Shown: positions 17,236 to 24,737 of the stretch, piece after piece
How the letters are laid out: each line of letters begins with the position of its first letter
Numbering within the stretch: position 1 is the first letter of the stretch
NCBI GenBank assembly: GCA_020402945.1
Contig: JADBYQ010000045.1
Coordinates: 1 to 50,125, forward strand
Origin: Cytophagales bacterium
GTDB lineage: Bacteria; Bacteroidota; Bacteroidia; Cytophagales; Cyclobacteriaceae
Direction: 5' to 3'
DNA length: 50,125 nucleotides
Program-made: the position numbers and the translations under genes
The notes under the pieces: generated by a model
What the model was told of the DNA's origin: nothing
Database searches by the model: none
The model's input: only the letters and a program-made list of their open reading frames with translations

Positions 17236-17484
17236 CTAAGAGGCCGATAGTTTGATTTGATCAGAATAAAAATTCATTCTCGTATGCCCACGATCAAGCA
17301 ATGAGATTTGTTCAATAGTGGCTTTCTTATGATTAACGAAAACTTCAATATAGTCGTCCCCAAGTAAATACAGGTTAACTTTGTAGCGGTAATATCTAAT
17401 GGCCATTACAAACTGCGCATGTTGATACAACAAACTTATTTTTTGTTCCAAACTATCTTTCGCAAGCTCTGACCAACGAATCAT
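17236..17484 (-). CDS. Small hypothetical protein
   Basis: 82 residues, soluble, no signal peptide. It begins with a helical segment (IRWSELAKDSLEQKISLLYQHAQF) and continues with beta-rich sequence (VNLYLLGDDYIEVFVNHKKATIEQISLLD) ending near TRMNFYSDQIKL. The regular amphipathic pattern and ATG start suggest a real gene, and the style fits small Cytophagales proteins of unknown function. It lies downstream of a gene remnant, and the terminator at 17192 is close behind its stop. Function unknown. Confidence 0.55.
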   Translation of the reverse strand: MIRWSELAKDSLEQKISLLYQHAQFVMAIRYYRYKVNLYLLGDDYIEVFVNHKKATIEQISLLDRGHTRMNFYSDQIKLSAS

Positions 17485-17569
17485 GAGATTAAACCTAGGA
17501 AAAAATAGTGAGAGTAAGAATATGCAAAGTGTTTTTTTGTCCTATTAAAACGGGCTTTGCCTACAGCCT

Positions 17570-17797
17570 CATCTAGTGATTGAAAATCGAATTCGCCCTG
17601 TAGGTTTGTAATCGTGCTGATAGGTTTCCCTGGAATTCCAACGGACGCAAAGGGCAAGGGTTCTCGGGTCTCCTTGTCGATCACCTTTCCAGAAACAGTT
17701 ATTTTTTTGAGCTGCCGTGATGAATGGTAAAGATTCAGAGTGGAAAAAGTTTTCGTGTAAGCTGGACGTACGCCAAGCAAATTCGGAAAAAAGTTGT
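17570..17797 (-). pseudogene. Remnant of a carboxypeptidase-regulatory-like (CarboxypepD_reg) protein
   Basis: The readable part (ITVSGKVIDKETREPLPFASVGIPG, then ISTITNLQGEFDF) is a clear start of the beta-sandwich domain found at the N-terminus of many Bacteroidota surface and TonB-dependent proteins. The match stops at about 17570 after roughly 40 residues, and the frame then runs through unrelated sequence to a stop at 17481. The only in-frame start is a TTG, and no signal peptide precedes it. It fills most of the gap between the small ORF at 17236 and the kdsC-like gene, so this 313-bp interval holds decay rather than a working gene. Confidence 0.6.
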
Positions 17798-18484
17798 TTA
17801 GCTTATTCCAGTGTAAATTTGTGGATCAACCTTTTGTCTCTCGGCTAGATAGCTTCGGTAGCTATCGGAAAAGTGTTGCCGGTTTGTAATAGCCTCGGTA
17901 TAGTTTCCCTGAAGTCCTATCAGCAATTCACAACCCTCCCTCACTGAGTAAGATTGGCCCGAGGTAGAATAGTCAGTTAGTTGTTTTGTTTTGAGATGCT
18001 GATTGAACAACGGGTTGGAGTTTCGATGCGCATTTAAGCGCAGACCACATTGATTGGCCAGAGAAATATCTAGGACGTCATCGAAAAAAAAAGCTACCTC
18101 TGTACTCTTTAGATGATGATTGGCTAGAAAGTGCTCGAACGACTTTACCTTGTTCGATGCTTTAAAGTAAAGGGATGAAAACCTTTCTCTTTTCCCTAGG
18201 AGTAAAGCCGATTCGTTTTCTTCGCCAGTAATAATTGCGGTGGTTGGTAATGATTTGTGCTTAAGCCAGTAACTAAACCGCAGCATGTTAGTTCCCATTG
18301 CATCAGGTTCAGAAAAACCACTGCCTGTTTGGTCGCGTTTACTTCCATCATTAAATACGCCATCCCAGTCAAAAACAAAAGCCTTGATGTTTTCCAGCTT
18401 GCGCTGAATGTCAACGGCCGGTATACAAAACCTTCCGCCAATTTCAGCGAATAAAGATTGTATACTGGCCGCTTCCAACGACAA
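17798..18484 (-). CDS. kdsC: KdsC-like HAD phosphatase (Kdo-8-phosphate phosphatase, divergent)
   Basis: 228 residues against about 170-190 for typical KdsC. It has a 30-residue N-terminal and a C-terminal extension. HAD motif I is FVFDWDGVFNDG (nucleophile Asp39, acid Asp41), motif II AIITGEE (Thr86), a Lys near 112-114 (motif III) and motif IV FFFDDVLD (Asp135/136, Asp139). The end REGCELLIGL resembles the KdsC C-terminus. It would dephosphorylate Kdo-8-P to Kdo. It starts three bases after the transaldolase-CBS stop, itself 12 bp from kdsA, so all three form one operon. The extra length and FFFDD in place of the usual GDD make it a divergent member, and related HAD substrates cannot be excluded. 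Confidence 0.75.
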   Translation of the reverse strand: MSLEAASIQSLFAEIGGRFCIPAVDIQRKLENIKAFVFDWDGVFNDGSKRDQTGSGFSEPDAMGTNMLRFSYWLKHKSLPTTAIITGEENESALLLGKRERFSSLYFKASNKVKSFEHFLANHHLKSTEVAFFFDDVLDISLANQCGLRLNAHRNSNPLFNQHLKTKQLTDYSTSGQSYSVREGCELLIGLQGNYTEAITNRQHFSDSYRSYLAERQKVDPQIYTGIS

Positions 18485-18487
18485 AAA

Positions 18488-19495
18488 TTAATCTTTCAGA
18501 TCTTGAATATCAAGCATGCCTACTGGCTTGCCTGCGTCAGTTACCAAAATGGTGTCAACTTTCGTCTTCTTGAAAAGGTCAGCCGCTTCATTTAAAAGTG
18601 CGTCAGCATCAATAGAAACAGGCTCCTTGTATTGAAACTCACCTATTTTTTTAGTCAATATTTCACGGCCATTTTCTTGCAATTTTCTTCTCAAATCACC
18701 ATCCGTGAAAACACCTACAACTTTGTTATCTTTTGTAACGGTTATGCTTCCAAAGCCGTATTCTGTCATTTTCACTAAAGCATCTGTTACAGATGTGTCA
18801 GCAGAAACAATCGGATTTTTACTGTTTAAGACATCCTTCACGCGAACGGTCATCAACTTCGTGTGCTCTACAAATTGTTGAGTTCCTAGTGCTGTAAGGT
18901 TGTTGTCTGTTAGTGCTTTCATTACCTTCCACGGGGCGGTAATTGTGTGCACCCCAATATTAATAGCGTTGCGAACATGTTCTGCATAGCGCACAGAAGA
19001 GAACATGATTTTTGTATCGTACCCGTAGTGGTCAACTGCGTTTACACACTGTGCAACTAAATCCAATGCGTCATGACCTTGGTCTTGCAAGCGACCAACG
19101 AGTGGACAAACATAAGTAGCGCCCGAGTGCATAGCCATGTAGGCTTGCTGTAGCGTATATACCAAGTGCACATTCACTAATAACCCCTCTTTACGGAGCA
19201 TGTTACACGCTTTAACACCTTCTAATGAAACAGGAATTTTAAAAACGGTTTTCTTAGGATCAAGACCAAGATTAAGCTGTCTTTTTGCCTCAGCTAGTAC
19301 TTCCTCAGCAGTGTTCCCCAACGCTTCGATCTGGAGAACAGGCACGATCTTAGATAATTTTACAATCAACCCATCTACATCCGTTACGCCACCGCGGTGC
19401 ATAAAAGTAGGAGTAGTGGTGAGGCCGTTTAGAAAGCCAAGTTGAAAGGCTTCTTCAATTTCCTTAAGGTCTGCTGAGTCTAAATACAATTCCAT
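18488..19495 (-). CDS. Transaldolase/FSA-type aldolase fused to a KdsD-type CBS pair
   Basis: 335 residues. Residues 1-213 are a small (FSA/TalC-size) transaldolase fold: MELYLDSADL start with Asp6, Schiff-base Lys86 in FKIPVSLEGV, GATYVCPLVGRLQDQG with Arg135, and Ser167 in FSS. Gln55 matches the Gln of fructose-6-phosphate aldolase rather than the Glu of transaldolases. Key pocket residues differ: GLTTTP has Thr28 for the usual Asn, His110 stands for Thr, Leu132 for Tyr/Phe. Residues 216-335 are two CBS motifs, GFGSITVTKDNKVVGVFTDGDLRR and TILVTDAGKPVGMLDIQDL, closely like the C-terminus of KdsD (arabinose-5-P isomerase). It lies between kdsA and the kdsC-like gene. Inference: it supplies arabinose 5-phosphate for Kdo synthesis by aldol chemistry, replacing the SIS isomerase. 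Confidence 0.85.
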   Translation of the reverse strand: MELYLDSADLKEIEEAFQLGFLNGLTTTPTFMHRGGVTDVDGLIVKLSKIVPVLQIEALGNTAEEVLAEAKRQLNLGLDPKKTVFKIPVSLEGVKACNMLRKEGLLVNVHLVYTLQQAYMAMHSGATYVCPLVGRLQDQGHDALDLVAQCVNAVDHYGYDTKIMFSSVRYAEHVRNAINIGVHTITAPWKVMKALTDNNLTALGTQQFVEHTKLMTVRVKDVLNSKNPIVSADTSVTDALVKMTEYGFGSITVTKDNKVVGVFTDGDLRRKLQENGREILTKKIGEFQYKEPVSIDADALLNEAADLFKKTKVDTILVTDAGKPVGMLDIQDLKD

Positions 19496-19507
19496 GTTTT
19501 GATTTTT

Positions 19508-20359
19508 TTAGTGAGTGATGAGAGACTTTTCGCGGAATTTCACTTCCACATTGTGTAATTCGATAAGTGGTTTTAAAAATTCTTCTAGTTGATTAATATT
19601 TAGTTGACTAGCGGCATCGCACAAGGCTTTGTCGGGGTCAGGGTGTGCTTCAATGAAAACACCATCAACGCCTGCGGCTATACCCGCACGGGAAAGCACC
19701 GGTAAAAATTCGCGGGCTCCTCCTTTTGCATCAGCGCTCGGTATGCCATATTTTCGGATGGCATGAGTGACGTCAAAGACCACCGGATAACCAATTTTAT
19801 TCATGTGATAGAAACTTCGTGGGTCAACAATTAAATCATTGTAACCGAAGGTAAATCCTCTTTCTGTTAAAATGATTTGATCGTTTCCGCTATCAACACA
19901 CTTGCCAACCGGATGCTTCATGTTATCAGGTGCCAAAAACTGGCCATGTTTGATATTGATTACACGTTTTGTTTTTGCTGCTGCTACCATTAGGTCCGTT
20001 TGCATGCACAAGTAGGCTGGAATTTGCAATACATCAATTACTTCACCTGCTGCCGCAGCTTGGTCGGGGTAGTGTATATCGGTGAGTAATGGAAAGCCAA
20101 ATTGTTCCTTAACTTTTGCGAGAAGGGCAACGCCTTTGGATAAACCAGGGCCCGTATAATATTTTAAACTGCTGCGATTGTCTTTTTGGAAAGAAGATTT
20201 ATAAATGATTTTGATTTTTAAGCGCTCAGAGATACCCTTTAGTTTCTCCGCGGTTTCCATCATAATCTTTTCCTCTTCGATAACACAAGGACCTGATATA
20301 AGGAAAAGCTCATCGCCCCCACATTCTATATTTCCTACCCGAACTATCTTTTTTTCCAT
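19508..20359 (-). CDS. kdsA: 3-deoxy-8-phosphooctulonate (Kdo-8-P) synthase
   Basis: 283 residues. It condenses phosphoenolpyruvate with arabinose 5-phosphate to Kdo-8-P for lipopolysaccharide. Conserved blocks are LISGPCVIE, KSSFQKDNRSS, LLTDIHYPDQA, QIPAYLCMQTDL, TERGFTFGYNDLIVD, FDVTHAIR and GVFIEAHPDPDKALCDAASQL. Cys25 in SGPCVIE is the metal-ligand position of class II (metal-dependent) enzymes; class I enzymes carry Asn there. It is the first gene of the operon, with the transaldolase-CBS gene 12 bp downstream, so its arabinose 5-phosphate substrate is plausibly made by the neighbouring product. Confidence 0.96.
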   Translation of the reverse strand: MEKKIVRVGNIECGGDELFLISGPCVIEEEKIMMETAEKLKGISERLKIKIIYKSSFQKDNRSSLKYYTGPGLSKGVALLAKVKEQFGFPLLTDIHYPDQAAAAGEVIDVLQIPAYLCMQTDLMVAAAKTKRVINIKHGQFLAPDNMKHPVGKCVDSGNDQIILTERGFTFGYNDLIVDPRSFYHMNKIGYPVVFDVTHAIRKYGIPSADAKGGAREFLPVLSRAGIAAGVDGVFIEAHPDPDKALCDAASQLNINQLEEFLKPLIELHNVEVKFREKSLITH

Positions 20360-20486
20360 TATTTAACGGTTTTTTACCCAAAAATGAGCTTGTAAAAATA
20401 GGAATTAATTGGGGATTGAGAAACTCCTCTTTTAAGCAGAATAATTCTTTGAATAGCCAAGTGACAGCTGCTTACAAACCAATAAT

Positions 20487-21326
20487 TTATTGTTTGTTAG
20501 AGGCAGATCTAATAGTGGAAGCGATGTTGCCATAGAAAGCGATCTCTGGAACAATAAATTCATCATTTTTTGCTTTATTTAATGGCTCCTTTAAATCAAC
20601 AACAATCAATTTCTCCTCATTAAATTTGCCCCATTCGGATCCATTAATAAGAAATGTTATCTTAATATCCTTAATGTTGATTGAAGAATCAATTAAGCGT
20701 TTCCGCCAGATCAATGGGAAGCTGACGACCATTTCATCGTATTGACCGAGAACGTAAATCAGACTTCCTAAAGGCATCGATCCGGGTTGAACGCTAAGGG
20801 TATTTGCAAAAACAGCTTCACTAGCATTAATTGTCTCAAACTTTATTTTTGTTGAACAGAATTCGATTGTGGGTCTTTTTGTTGAATTGTCAACCCAAAA
20901 TAGATATGGCGTACAGGCTGGCGATTCTAGCGATTGTGGGTAAGGCATACCTAACCATTTCCCTGTGAAGGTCACTTTAACTAAAGCTTCAAACGTTTTG
21001 ATTGTATTTTTTTCTTTATTTAAATCATTTATCAAGCCTTTGCTATTAGAAATTTCTTGGTCTATTATGTCAAGCCTTTGTCGTAATTTTTCCAAAGCAT
21101 TTTTCTGATCTAGACTTGGATAGAGTTTCAATGCAATATCGCTAAATGGTTCAAGAGCTTTGTTTGCTTTTTTTACATCGTCTTTTAGTTCGTTCAAACT
21201 ACTCGATGCTAACTCTTCTCGTTTTTTTTCTTGTTTGGTTTTGATAATATCAACACCTACAGTACAAATTACACCTAGAAAGATCGCCACATAGCCAGCG
21301 ACCCTAAAAAACGTTAGCCAATCCAT
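20487..21326 (-). CDS. Membrane-anchored coiled-coil hypothetical protein
   Basis: 279 residues. An N-terminal transmembrane helix (about residues 8-28, RVAGYVAIFLGVICTVGVDII) is followed by a basic stretch and a coiled coil (about 35-110, including LEKLRQRLDIIDQEISNSKGLINDLNKE). The C-terminal 165 residues are beta-rich with no recognised motif (FTGKWLGMPYPQSLESPACTPYLF near the start). Predicted orientation by the positive-inside pattern is cytoplasmic tail. Composition is more AT-rich than kdsA and GGGPS on either side, which suggests an accessory gene. Function unknown. Confidence 0.65.
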   Translation of the reverse strand: MDWLTFFRVAGYVAIFLGVICTVGVDIIKTKQEKKREELASSSLNELKDDVKKANKALEPFSDIALKLYPSLDQKNALEKLRQRLDIIDQEISNSKGLINDLNKEKNTIKTFEALVKVTFTGKWLGMPYPQSLESPACTPYLFWVDNSTKRPTIEFCSTKIKFETINASEAVFANTLSVQPGSMPLGSLIYVLGQYDEMVVSFPLIWRKRLIDSSINIKDIKITFLINGSEWGKFNEEKLIVVDLKEPLNKAKNDEFIVPEIAFYGNIASTIRSASNKQ

Positions 21327-21398
21327 TTTTACAATTTAGTTTTTTGATTTCTCTAATAGTTCTCTTGCTAAATAATATTCTAAATTTCTTTATCTTAA

Positions 21399-22163
21399 TC
21401 AATGTATTGGTTTTACGCTTTGGTTCCAGTCGTAAATTTTGTCGGAGATTTCGGTCAAAAGATTAGGATCTTTTTCCAGTGCATTACCAATTACAATCAA
21501 ATCGGCACCTGCTTCCAGTGCAGTGATGGCTTTTCGACTTGTGTTAATGCCTCCTCCAACGATCAAGGGTACACTCACTGCTTTGCGGACAGCGCTTATC
21601 ATTTTCGCGCTGATCTCACGTTCTGCGCCACTGCCAGCATCTAAATAGACTAAACGAAGGCCGAGCATTTCTCCGGCAAGTGCCGTGCAGGCGGCTAATG
21701 AATACTTATCTTCAGGAATAGGTGTGGTATTGCTGATGTAGGCTACTGAGGTGGTCTTGCCTGAGTTAACCAGTATATAACCGGTTGGTATTACCTCAAT
21801 TTTGTTGTTTCTTAGAATAGGTGCGGCAATGACATGCTGCCCTATGAGTAAATCTGGGTTTCGCCCGGATATGAGCGACAAAAAAAGGATTGCATCTGCA
21901 GATGGATCGATTTGGAGAGAACTTCCGGGAAAAAGAATGACAGGAATAGATACATTCTCTTTCATGTGTTTGATTACCTCATTGAGGTTTGTAGTGGTTA
22001 CCAGACTTCCGCCCACAAAAAAAAAGTCGACACAATTTTCATTGGCCAACCGAATAAGTGGGTCTAGCTCGGATGGACTACTTATCTTGTCGGGGTCGAC
22101 CAATACCGCAATAGATTTTTTTCCCTGTGCGCAGTTTTGTTCTAGATTTTTAAGAATCGCCAT
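21399..22163 (-). CDS. Geranylgeranylglyceryl/heptaprenylglyceryl phosphate synthase family (GGGPS/PcrB)
   Basis: 254 residues, TIM-barrel prenyltransferase that joins a prenyl diphosphate to glycerol 1-phosphate. Landmarks are AVLVDPDKI at the start, FFFVGGSLVTTTN, VILFPGSSLQID, SLISGRNPDLLIGQHV, GYILVNSGKTTSVAYISNT, YLDAGSGAE and the phosphate-binding VGGGINTSRKAITALEAGADLIVIGNALE. Bacteroidota carry bacterial members of this archaeal-type enzyme; the prenyl chain length and the fate of the ether lipid precursor are not clear from sequence. Its start overlaps the end of the preceding gene by 14 bp, so it is translated in a unit with the two small membrane proteins upstream. Confidence 0.9.
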   Translation of the reverse strand: MAILKNLEQNCAQGKKSIAVLVDPDKISSPSELDPLIRLANENCVDFFFVGGSLVTTTNLNEVIKHMKENVSIPVILFPGSSLQIDPSADAILFLSLISGRNPDLLIGQHVIAAPILRNNKIEVIPTGYILVNSGKTTSVAYISNTTPIPEDKYSLAACTALAGEMLGLRLVYLDAGSGAEREISAKMISAVRKAVSVPLIVGGGINTSRKAITALEAGADLIVIGNALEKDPNLLTEISDKIYDWNQSVKPIH

Positions 22164-22542
22164 TTTGTTGTTTTCTGTTTTTTAAGAATTCAGCTAACGC
22201 ATCTTTGGCAAGGTCGAGCAAAACGAGTGTAGCGGTATCTGCCGCTTTACTAACGATTTGCGTGAAAACACTTGGCGCATGTTCTTCCTCTTTTAAGTTT
22301 TCGCCTGGAGATATCATAGACGCCATAGGTTTAGTGTTCTTTTTCTTTTTACCTGAAGAAGAAAGTTGGTTGACAATTAAGTAAGTGGCCGCTAAAACAC
22401 TTCCTATAATCAACGCGTTTTTTACAACTTTTTCTGTTTTATCGGTCATCGACTTCATTTCTTTTTCAAGCTCGCGTTTGTGCCGATCGGAAGTTTCTAT
22501 CAGCTTAATTTTTTCCGGGTCTTGTGATTCCAATAATTCCAT
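22150..22542 (-). CDS. Small membrane protein, hypothetical
   Basis: 130 residues from the ATG at 22542, which has a good ribosome site (AAGGAG, 8-base spacing); a longer frame to 22692 is only a shadow of the upstream gene. It starts with a charged helix (MELLESQDPEKIKLIETSDRHKRELEKEM), has one hydrophobic segment (about 46-62, NALIIGSVLAATYLIVNQL), a Lys-rich patch and a C-terminal helix (TATLVLLDLAKDALAEFLKN). It sits one base after the holin-like gene and overlaps GGGPS. I do not recognise a named family; the pairing with a PF07332-like gene is common in Bacteroidota. Confidence 0.7.
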   Translation of the reverse strand: MELLESQDPEKIKLIETSDRHKRELEKEMKSMTDKTEKVVKNALIIGSVLAATYLIVNQLSSSGKKKKNTKPMASMISPGENLKEEEHAPSVFTQIVSKAADTATLVLLDLAKDALAEFLKNRKQQNGDS

Positions 22543-22543
22543 G

Positions 22544-22906
22544 CTATTTCTCCTTGTGTTTGAGGTGTTTTGCGAAATATTTTTCAAACGATTTACTAAT
22601 TGGTTTTCTAAACAATAGAAAGAGCAAACAAGGCAGCCCATACAATCCAGCGATGATCCAGTAGCCGATGTATGCTTTTTGGAAAAAGCCACTCAGATAA
22701 TGAGCAAGCCCAACACTTAGAAAAAGTAAAAACAAGAAAGCCATCAAAAGAATAGAGCCAAGGACAAGCCCGCGAGCCAGAATTTTAGTCACTTCTTCTC
22801 GCACTTCTATTTTAAGAAGGGCAGCTTGTGTCTCTAAAAAGCCCGTTAGATGACTGAATAAGTTATCCAGGCGCAAAAACTTAAATACAGTTTCTTTAAT
22901 ATCCAT
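22544..22906 (-). CDS. Phage holin family-like membrane protein (PF07332 type)
   Basis: 120 residues from the ATG at 22906 (MDIKETVFKFLRLDNLF). An amphipathic helix carries TQAALLKIEVREEVTKIL, and two transmembrane segments follow (LARGLVLGSILLMAFLFLLFL and YIGYWIIAGLYGLPCLLFLLF), ending in a basic tail. This is the pattern of the Phage_holin_3_6 / DUF1469 group, which in chromosomes is a housekeeping-type membrane protein and not a lysis gene. It is first of a three-gene unit with the small membrane protein and GGGPS. Confidence 0.75.
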   Translation of the reverse strand: MDIKETVFKFLRLDNLFSHLTGFLETQAALLKIEVREEVTKILARGLVLGSILLMAFLFLLFLSVGLAHYLSGFFQKAYIGYWIIAGLYGLPCLLFLLFRKPISKSFEKYFAKHLKHKEK

Positions 22907-22945
22907 TGACCAATAGCAATTTGATGAAGCCCCCAAATTTGGGTG

Positions 22946-23440
22946 CTAAAACTCTACCAAGATGTGACCCTTCTCCACACTATCTCCTTTTTTTACAGTT
23001 ACGTTTTTTACCGTGCCATCGCCAGGCGACTTTAAAATGTTCTCCATTTTCATTGCTTCTAGAATTAGCAACGAGTCCCCTGTTTTTACTTTGTCTCCTA
23101 CTTTCACTTTTAAGTCAATTATCAGACCGGGCATCGGTGCTTTAATGTGGTTAATTTTGTTGCTATTGCCGGAAGCAATTCCCATTTTTTCTAGCAGCAA
23201 ATCAAATTTGTCTTTCAATTTAACGGTATAATTATTACCATTAATTTTTAACGTAACCGTTTTGGAAGAAGAATCTATCTTGACTAACTCTGCGCGATAC
23301 GATTTATTTTCGTACAGGATATGATAATGATTCCCTTCGAGTGAGACAAAGTCCCATTTCAAAGGTTTACCATCTACATAGGTAGTGCCTTCGGAAGAAG
23401 TAAATTCAAATGTCTGAGTTCCGATGGTTGCCTGCTGCAT
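22946..23440 (-). CDS. Biotin carboxyl carrier subunit of an acyl-CoA carboxylase
   Basis: 164 residues from the ATG at 23440 (MQQATIGTQTFEF); a start 33 bp upstream is possible but less likely. The N-terminal half is a beta-rich domain of unknown role; the C-terminal 75 residues are a biotinyl domain (APMPGLIIDLKVKVGDKVKTGDSLLILEAMKMENIL) with Lys131 of EAMKM as the biotin attachment site. It carries the carboxyl group in acetyl-, propionyl- or other acyl-CoA carboxylases. The biotin carboxylase and carboxyltransferase subunits are not in the window, so they must be encoded elsewhere. It lies 39 bp upstream of the holin-like gene and 61 bp from the antiporter stop. Confidence 0.88.
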   Translation of the reverse strand: MQQATIGTQTFEFTSSEGTTYVDGKPLKWDFVSLEGNHYHILYENKSYRAELVKIDSSSKTVTLKINGNNYTVKLKDKFDLLLEKMGIASGNSNKINHIKAPMPGLIIDLKVKVGDKVKTGDSLLILEAMKMENILKSPGDGTVKNVTVKKGDSVEKGHILVEF

Positions 23441-23501
23441 AGAAAATCTTCTAATTCCGATAAAATTACGCAATGCGCGGCATCCGCCAAATACATGCGA
23501 T

Positions 23502-24734
23502 TTACTTTTTCAACACCCATTTCATTAGTGGGCCACTGGTCATGCTGGTAATAAGTGCCATGATGACCAGAGAAACAAAAACACGTTCATTGATCAGCCC
23601 ATTCTCCAGCGCCACTAAACCCAGAATGATTTCCATCGCACCACGCGCATTCATGCCAAATGACGCAGCAAGCGATTCGCGCCAAGAAAAACCTCCCAAG
23701 CGGGTACCCAAGCCACTCCCGATTATTTTTCCAGCGAAAGCGATTGCCACAATGGCCAAGGTAAGGCCCCAATCAAAATTGGTGATGAAGTTGACACGTA
23801 ATCCAATGGAAACGAAGAACAAAGGAGCGAAAATGTTATTGATGAATTGGTGAACGATTTCTTTTGCCCGTTCGCTGAAATGCTTTGAATCACCAAAGGC
23901 AACTCCAATGATAAACGCACCAAAAATGGCATGAAGTCCTATATATTCTGTAAAGGCAGCTCCTAAAAAGCACAACGCTAGTGAAATCGACAATACACCA
24001 CCCGGCCAAGCTAATTTTTTGTTGATCCAGGGAAGAATTCTGTTTAGCAATCCCCGACCCAGCGTGAGCATAACGGCAACAAAAGAGATGGTCAGCAGAA
24101 CTGTGTTAAGAATCGAAATGGATTCTCCTTTTTTCCCAATCATTCCGAGAATAACGGAAAATATCAACCAACCAATAAGATCGTCAATCATGGCTGAGGT
24201 TACAACGAGCATCCCCATTTTAGACTTGAAAAGATTTAAATCCATCAAAATCCTGACAATTACGGGCAGGGCAGAAATCGCCATCGCTGTACCCATAAAC
24301 AGGGTAAAGGTTAGTTTATCTTGTTGATCGGCAATTCCAAAGAAATCCGGGAACAGGTAGGGGAAAACAAAACCAAATGAAAACGGTACAATCAAGCCCA
24401 GCAGACTAGTCGCTATTGCTTGTTTTCCTTGCTGCCACACAATGTGAAGGTCGACCTCTAAACCGGCTATAAATAAGAGCATGATCACAGCTACTTGCAC
24501 AATGCCAGTTAAAACGGTTGCAGTTGCACTAGGCACGGGGTATAGTGCTTGAAACCACTCTGGGTTGATCATGCCGAGAACAGTTGGACCCAATAGGATG
24601 CCGGCTATGATTTCACCAATGACCGCAGGCTGTTTGAATTTTCGTAACGACTCGGATAACAATCTGCCCAAAAGCAGCATCACGCTCAGTTGAATGAGCA
24701 AATGCACAACATCTCCATGACTTAGTTTACCCAT
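23502..24734 (-). CDS. Cation:proton antiporter (CPA2 family)
   Basis: 410 residues with about twelve transmembrane segments. Landmarks are FKQPAVIGEIIAGILLGPTVLG (TM2-3), LLFIAGLEVDL, the ion-binding region ALPVIVRILMDL with SAMIDDLIGWL, HAIFGAFIIGVAFGD, PLFFVSIGLRV and GMNARGAMEIILGLVALENG. It exchanges Na+ or K+ for protons; the ion cannot be settled. No C-terminal regulatory (TrkA-N) domain is present. It starts three bases after the universal stress protein stop on the same strand, so the two form an operon and the Usp may regulate the antiporter. Confidence 0.92.
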   Translation of the reverse strand: MGKLSHGDVVHLLIQLSVMLLLGRLLSESLRKFKQPAVIGEIIAGILLGPTVLGMINPEWFQALYPVPSATATVLTGIVQVAVIMLLFIAGLEVDLHIVWQQGKQAIATSLLGLIVPFSFGFVFPYLFPDFFGIADQQDKLTFTLFMGTAMAISALPVIVRILMDLNLFKSKMGMLVVTSAMIDDLIGWLIFSVILGMIGKKGESISILNTVLLTISFVAVMLTLGRGLLNRILPWINKKLAWPGGVLSISLALCFLGAAFTEYIGLHAIFGAFIIGVAFGDSKHFSERAKEIVHQFINNIFAPLFFVSIGLRVNFITNFDWGLTLAIVAIAFAGKIIGSGLGTRLGGFSWRESLAASFGMNARGAMEIILGLVALENGLINERVFVSLVIMALITSMTSGPLMKWVLKK

Positions 24735-24737
24735 GGT

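Noticed and set aside
22543-22692. N-terminal extension of the small membrane protein to 22692
   Set aside because: Lies entirely within the holin-like gene in another frame. The ATG at 22542 has a clear ribosome site and follows that gene's stop.
22544-22906. Holin-like gene as evidence of prophage
   Set aside because: No phage genes nearby; PF07332-type proteins are widespread chromosomal membrane proteins.
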